Positions 60,637 through 64,000 of a stretch of 64,000 bases of DNA are shown here, piece by piece. A program made the position numbers and the translations under genes. Each line of letters opens with the position of its first letter. Positions within the stretch are counted from its first letter, which is position 1. The DNA lies in the NCBI GenBank assembly GCA_963720775.1, contig CAVRGR010000002.1, positions 1-64,000 on the forward strand, written 5' to 3'. Below the pieces are notes generated by a model. That model saw only the letters and a list, made by a program, of their open reading frames with translations. It searched no databases and was not told the origin of the DNA. Source of the stretch: JAENVT01 sp963720775 (GTDB lineage: Bacteria > Actinomycetota > Acidimicrobiia > Acidimicrobiales > Ilumatobacteraceae).

Positions 60637-61239
60637 ATGGCCACCTTGCGCTTCAACTTCGGGACGATGGGCTCGGGCAAGAGCACGATGGCGTTGCAGA
60701 TCCATCACAACCTGGCAAGTCGGCAGTTGTACGGGTTGTTGCTCACCAAGCTCGACCGCGAAGGCGCGCAGGTGACCAGTCGGCTGGGGGTGGCCGCCCA
60801 CGCCATCGAGGTCGTGCCCGACCTCGACCTGTACAAGTTGGCCGTCGACCATTGGCCGATCCACTACCTCGTTTGTGACGAGGTGCAGTTCTACACCGTC
60901 GCCCAGTGTGACCAACTCGGTCGGGCAGTCGATGATCTCGGCGTCGACGTGTTCGCCTTCGGGCTGATCACCGACTTTCGCGGTGAGCTGTTCGACGGGA
61001 CGAAGCGCATGCTGGAGATCGCCGATGAGCGGCTCCCGATGCAGGTCGAAGCGCGTTGCTGGTGCGGAGCCCGGGCGACGCACAACGCCCGTGTCGTAAA
61101 CGGGGAAGTGGTCTACGAGGGCGAGACGGTGGTCGTCGGCGATACCGGAACGTCCGACGACCAACCGTTGTTCGGTGACGTGGTGCGGTACGAGTTGTTG
61201 TGCCGACTGCACTACCGTCAGGGAGAGCTCGGCGATTGA
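60637..61239 (+). CDS. tdk: Thymidine kinase
   Basis: 200 residues. Walker A FGTMGSGKSTMAL (about 8-20), YLVCDEVQFYT (Walker B and lasso), thymidine contact region GLITDFRGELFDGTKRMLE. The zinc site is built from CWCGARATHNARV and the final LCRLH (three Cys and His or four Cys). It salvages thymidine to dTMP, complementing the B12-dependent reductase for dNTP supply. It is 26 nt after the ligase gene. Confidence 0.94.
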   Translation: MATLRFNFGTMGSGKSTMALQIHHNLASRQLYGLLLTKLDREGAQVTSRLGVAAHAIEVVPDLDLYKLAVDHWPIHYLVCDEVQFYTVAQCDQLGRAVDDLGVDVFAFGLITDFRGELFDGTKRMLEIADERLPMQVEARCWCGARATHNARVVNGEVVYEGETVVVGDTGTSDDQPLFGDVVRYELLCRLHYRQGELGD

Positions 61240-61242
61240 GTG

Positions 61243-62058
61243 CTACTTCAGCAGCCAGGCCAACCTGCGCATGTCTGACTTGCGTGTCGGGAAGCTGCCG
61301 ATTCGATCGGCCACCTGTTTGCGCAGCCATGGCAGTGACGCAACCATCCGGTTGCCCGGGCACAGCGTCGCGCCGATGCCCCGATGACCGACGATGTTGG
61401 GGAACACCAGTTTCGTCGAATCGGTGGCGATGAACTCGTCGCTGCCGAGCGGGTCGATCCGGTGGCGCTGCGCCTCCCATGAGGTGAGGTGGATGAGGCT
61501 CTCGATCGCTGAGTTCGACGGTGCGGTCTTCATGAAGTTCCCGATCAGAGCAATCCCACAGGTCCCGGCGTTGCGACCTTTGGTGTGCCCGCCGATGATG
61601 GCGTTGCCGGCACCGTCCTCACCCGTGTGCAACTCTCCCTTGTTGTAGCTGCGCGCCCGCCGTCCTTCGAAGATCTCGCCATCGGGCCCGATCAGGAAGT
61701 TGTACCCGATGTCGGTGTAGCCGCGCCCGACCACGTGCAGCTCGTAGCCGAAGCGCACGGCTGCCGCCGGGTCCTTGACGCCGTTCGGGCTTGCCGTGTG
61801 GTGCACGACGATCTTGCGAAACGGAGCCCATCCGATCACGTGCGAGTCACGAATCGACTCGTCCGCCCCCCACTGGGCGCGGGTGACGATCGTCGGCGCA
61901 GCGATCTTCCGGAACTTGGCCGCGACGGGTTTCGGCTTGGCCTCGGCGACGCCGGAGTCGAAGGCTGCGGCGCCGGCGACGGAGATGACGCCCGCAGCCG
62001 CAAGCCGGAGGAAGCGACGGCGCGGCAGCGCATCTTCAGCGATGCATTGTTCGCACAT
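61243..62058 (-). CDS. Tat-exported N-acetylmuramoyl-L-alanine amidase (PGRP/amidase_2)
   Basis: 271 residues from ATG 62058 (GGAG upstream). Twin-arginine signal PRRRFLRLAAAGVISVAGAA. Amidase_2 domain about 60-250: IVVHHTASPNG (zinc His), GYTDIGYNFLIGPDGEIFEG, SYNKGELHTG, and IVGHRGIGATLCPGNRMVA (zinc His and Cys). Such enzymes cleave the bond between muramic acid and the peptide in cell wall remodelling. Divergent from gltB; the 167-nt gap holds both promoters. Confidence 0.92.
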   Translation of the reverse strand: MCEQCIAEDALPRRRFLRLAAAGVISVAGAAAFDSGVAEAKPKPVAAKFRKIAAPTIVTRAQWGADESIRDSHVIGWAPFRKIVVHHTASPNGVKDPAAAVRFGYELHVVGRGYTDIGYNFLIGPDGEIFEGRRARSYNKGELHTGEDGAGNAIIGGHTKGRNAGTCGIALIGNFMKTAPSNSAIESLIHLTSWEAQRHRIDPLGSDEFIATDSTKLVFPNIVGHRGIGATLCPGNRMVASLPWLRKQVADRIGSFPTRKSDMRRLAWLLK

Positions 62059-62225
62059 GGGGAGTCTCCTTCGGTTGGGACTCCACCCGCGACCGGGACT
62101 GAGGCTAACCGCCGAGAAACGTTGTTGGCGCGGATCGTCGCCGGCGGGTACCATTTGAGAACCGTTCGGGCCAGCGTCGTCCCGTGCGCCACCTAGCCGT
62201 ACACCGACTCCGTGGAGCCAAACCG

Positions 62226-64000
62226 ATGCGCAACCAGACCCAGCCCAGCGCTCCCGCGCGGCAAGATCTTTACGATCCTCGATTCGAGCACGACGCCTGT
62301 GGAGTGTCGTTCGTCGCCAGCCTGAAAGGCGAGGTCAGCCGGTCGATCGTGGCCATGGGCCTCGGTGCGCTGTGCAACATGGCCCACCGTGGCGCAACGG
62401 GCGCAGAAGCCGACACCGGCGACGGCGCGGGCATCTTGATCCAGGTTCCCGATCGAATGCTGCGCGAGGTAGCCGGATTCGACCTCCCGGCGGCGGGTGC
62501 CTACGCAGTGGGTCTGGCGTTTCTCCCGGCGGACCCGACCGACGCCGAGAAGGCGCAGGAGGCGATTGCGTCGATTCTCGCCGACGAGGGTCTCAGGGTG
62601 CTCGGCTGGCGCGCCGTGCCCGTCAATCCGGAGTGCCTCGGCGCCAGTGCGCGCAAGGTGATGCCGGTCTTCAAGCAGCTCTTCGTCTGCGACCCGGCCG
62701 GGGCCACCGGCATCGATCTCGATCGCAAGGTGTTCATCGCCCGCAAGCGAGTCGAGCACGAGCTACCCGCCGAGCAGCAGACCTACTTCCCGTCGCTGAG
62801 CAGCCGCACGCTGATCTACAAGGGCATGCTCACGACTGCGCAACTGGCAGTGTTCTTCCCCGATCTCGGAGACGAGCGGTTGGAGAGCGCATTGGCGTTG
62901 GTGCACAGCCGGTTCAGCACCAACACGTTCCCGTCGTGGCCACTCGCCCATCCGTACCGCTTCATCGCCCACAACGGCGAGATCAACACCGTGCAAGGCA
63001 ACCGCAACTGGATGCGTACCCGCGAGTCGCTGCTGGCCAGCGATCTGCTACCGGGACTGGAGCGGGCCTATCCGATCTGCACGCCCGACGCGAGTGACTC
63101 GGCAACATTCGACGAGGTCCTGGAGCTGCTGCACCTCGCCGGTCGCAGCCTGCCCCACGCGATGCTGATGATGATCCCCGAAGCGTGGGAGAACCACGAC
63201 ACGATGGACGCCAGCAAGCGAGCGTTCTACCGCTTCCATTCGTCGCTGATGGAACCTTGGGACGGCCCGGCGAGTGTCGCCTTCACCGATGGCACGCTCA
63301 TCGGCGCAGTGCTCGACCGCAACGGGTTGCGGCCCAGCCGCTACTGGGTCACCGACGACGACCTCGTCGTGGCGGCCAGTGAGGTCGGTGTGCTCGACAT
63401 CGACCCGGCGAAGATCGTTCGCAAAGGACGGCTGCAGCCGGGGCGCATGTTCCTGATCGACACCGCGCAGGGAAAGATCGTCGAAGACGAAGAGATCAAG
63501 CGAACGCTGGCCGGCGCGGAGCCGTACGCGCAATGGCTGGAAGAGGGTGTGGTCGAGCTCGACGAGCTGCCCGAGCGCGAGCACGTCGTGTTCAGCCACC
63601 AGAGCGTCCTCCGTCGCCAGCAGGTGTTCGGTTATACGCACGAAGAGCTCAAGATCATCGTCGCGCCGATGGCCAAGCAGGGTGGGGAGCCGATCGGGTC
63701 GATGGGCACCGACACTCCGATTGCCGTTCTCAGCGAACGGCCCCGGCTGCTGTTCGACTACTTCCAGCAGCTCTTCGCCCAGGTCACCAACCCTCCACTC
63801 GATGCCATTCGCGAAGAGGTGGTCACCTCGGTGGGTGGTTCAGTGGGGCCGGAAGCGAACCTGTTGCAACCCGGCCCGGAGAGCTGTCGGCAGCTGACCC
63901 TTCCATTTCCGATCATCGACAACGACGAGATCGCCAAGATCATCCACATCGACGATGACGCAACGTATCCGGAGCTCGCCGCCGTCGTGATCTCCGGGCT
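62226..64000 (+). CDS. gltB: Glutamate synthase large subunit, 5' part
   Basis: First 591 codons from ATG 62226, open to the window edge. After a 24-residue propeptide, Cys25 in EHDACGVSFVASLKGE is the N-terminal nucleophile of the glutaminase domain. NMAHRGATGAEADTGDGAGI, VHSRFSTNTFPSWPLAHPYR, FIAHNGEINTVQGNRNWM and VLDRNGLRPSRYWVTDDDLV confirm GOGAT. The central domain begins in PFPIIDNDEIAKI at the edge. The FMN-binding domain and the iron-sulfur cluster are outside the window. It makes two glutamates from glutamine and 2-oxoglutarate. Confidence 0.95.
   Translation, partial: MRNQTQPSAPARQDLYDPRFEHDACGVSFVASLKGEVSRSIVAMGLGALCNMAHRGATGAEADTGDGAGILIQVPDRMLREVAGFDLPAAGAYAVGLAFLPADPTDAEKAQEAIASILADEGLRVLGWRAVPVNPECLGASARKVMPVFKQLFVCDPAGATGIDLDRKVFIARKRVEHELPAEQQTYFPSLSSRTLIYKGMLTTAQLAVFFPDLGDERLESALALVHSRFSTNTFPSWPLAHPYRFIAHNGEINTVQGNRNWMRTRESLLASDLLPGLERAYPICTPDASDSATFDEVLELLHLAGRSLPHAMLMMIPEAWENHDTMDASKRAFYRFHSSLMEPWDGPASVAFTDGTLIGAVLDRNGLRPSRYWVTDDDLVVAASEVGVLDIDPAKIVRKGRLQPGRMFLIDTAQGKIVEDEEIKRTLAGAEPYAQWLEEGVVELDELPEREHVVFSHQSVLRRQQVFGYTHEELKIIVAPMAKQGGEPIGSMGTDTPIAVLSERPRLLFDYFQQLFAQVTNPPLDAIREEVVTSVGGSVGPEANLLQPGPESCRQLTLPFPIIDNDEIAKIIHIDDDATYPELAAVVISG

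Overview
The window looks like a chromosomal segment of a high-GC actinobacterium, most likely of the class Acidimicrobiia (Ilumatobacter-like). The evidence is the consistently high G+C, GTG and TTG starts, WhiB and Tat-type secretion signals, LexA boxes of the actinobacterial type (CGAAC-N4-GTTCG), a B12-dependent ribonucleotide reductase beside nrdR and lexA, and a secreted protein with 'DTR' surface repeats. The class assignment is inference; no rRNA gene is present.

Layout. 1-4118: a MoxR / DUF58 / VWA operon led by a membrane-anchored HtrA-like protease, divergent from a Gly/Ala-tailed membrane protein. 4131-7215: an atypical pyruvate kinase and two split-barrel (PNPOx-like) flavoproteins. 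7412-10123: a scrap yard holding a frameshifted FAD oxidoreductase joined to an MFS tail, a HAD protein with an internal deletion, and an MFS transporter cut by one nonsense codon. 10259-12048: a GNAT / dienelactone-hydrolase pair facing an ArsR-type regulator across a perfect palindrome. 12113-12781: an IS256-type transposase stump fused in frame to a VapC toxin. About 12993-21518: a decayed integrative element inserted inside a tRNA-Lys(CTT) gene. It carries a lipoprotein, WhiB, winged-helix, P27-terminase-like and RepA-like helicase genes, an excisionase, a broken integrase and two iteron-like arrays. tRNA-His follows.

21851-41762 is mostly core genome: a class III aminotransferase behind a strong hairpin, DUF983, recA with an intein, a VOC protein, miaB, miaA, dapF (frameshifted), hflX, a dapC-like aminotransferase (frameshifted), lexA divergent from a LysM protein, nrdR, a RibD-like reductase, an OafA-like acyltransferase and nrdJ. 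A three-way-junction RNA candidate lies upstream of nrdJ. The SOS set is coherent: LexA boxes sit before recA and in the lexA / LysM divergent region. NrdR is expected to regulate nrdJ.

42136-64000 is accessory and envelope: a BNR-repeat protein, MoaD/ThiS-like and nitrobindin-like proteins, a phosphodiesterase, a large secreted 5'-nucleotidase, an RraA-like protein, an MFS exporter with DUF5996, an EF-hand protein, two cell-surface proteins, a GGDEF-EAL protein, an SDR, an ATP-dependent DNA ligase, thymidine kinase, a Tat-exported amidase and the 5' part of gltB. A dispersed 58-60 bp element with 11-bp terminal inverted repeats occurs three times, always between genes (6644, 48016, 48908).

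Frameshifts are unusually common, including in dapF and the dapC-like gene. Real decay and assembly indels cannot be told apart from the sequence alone.
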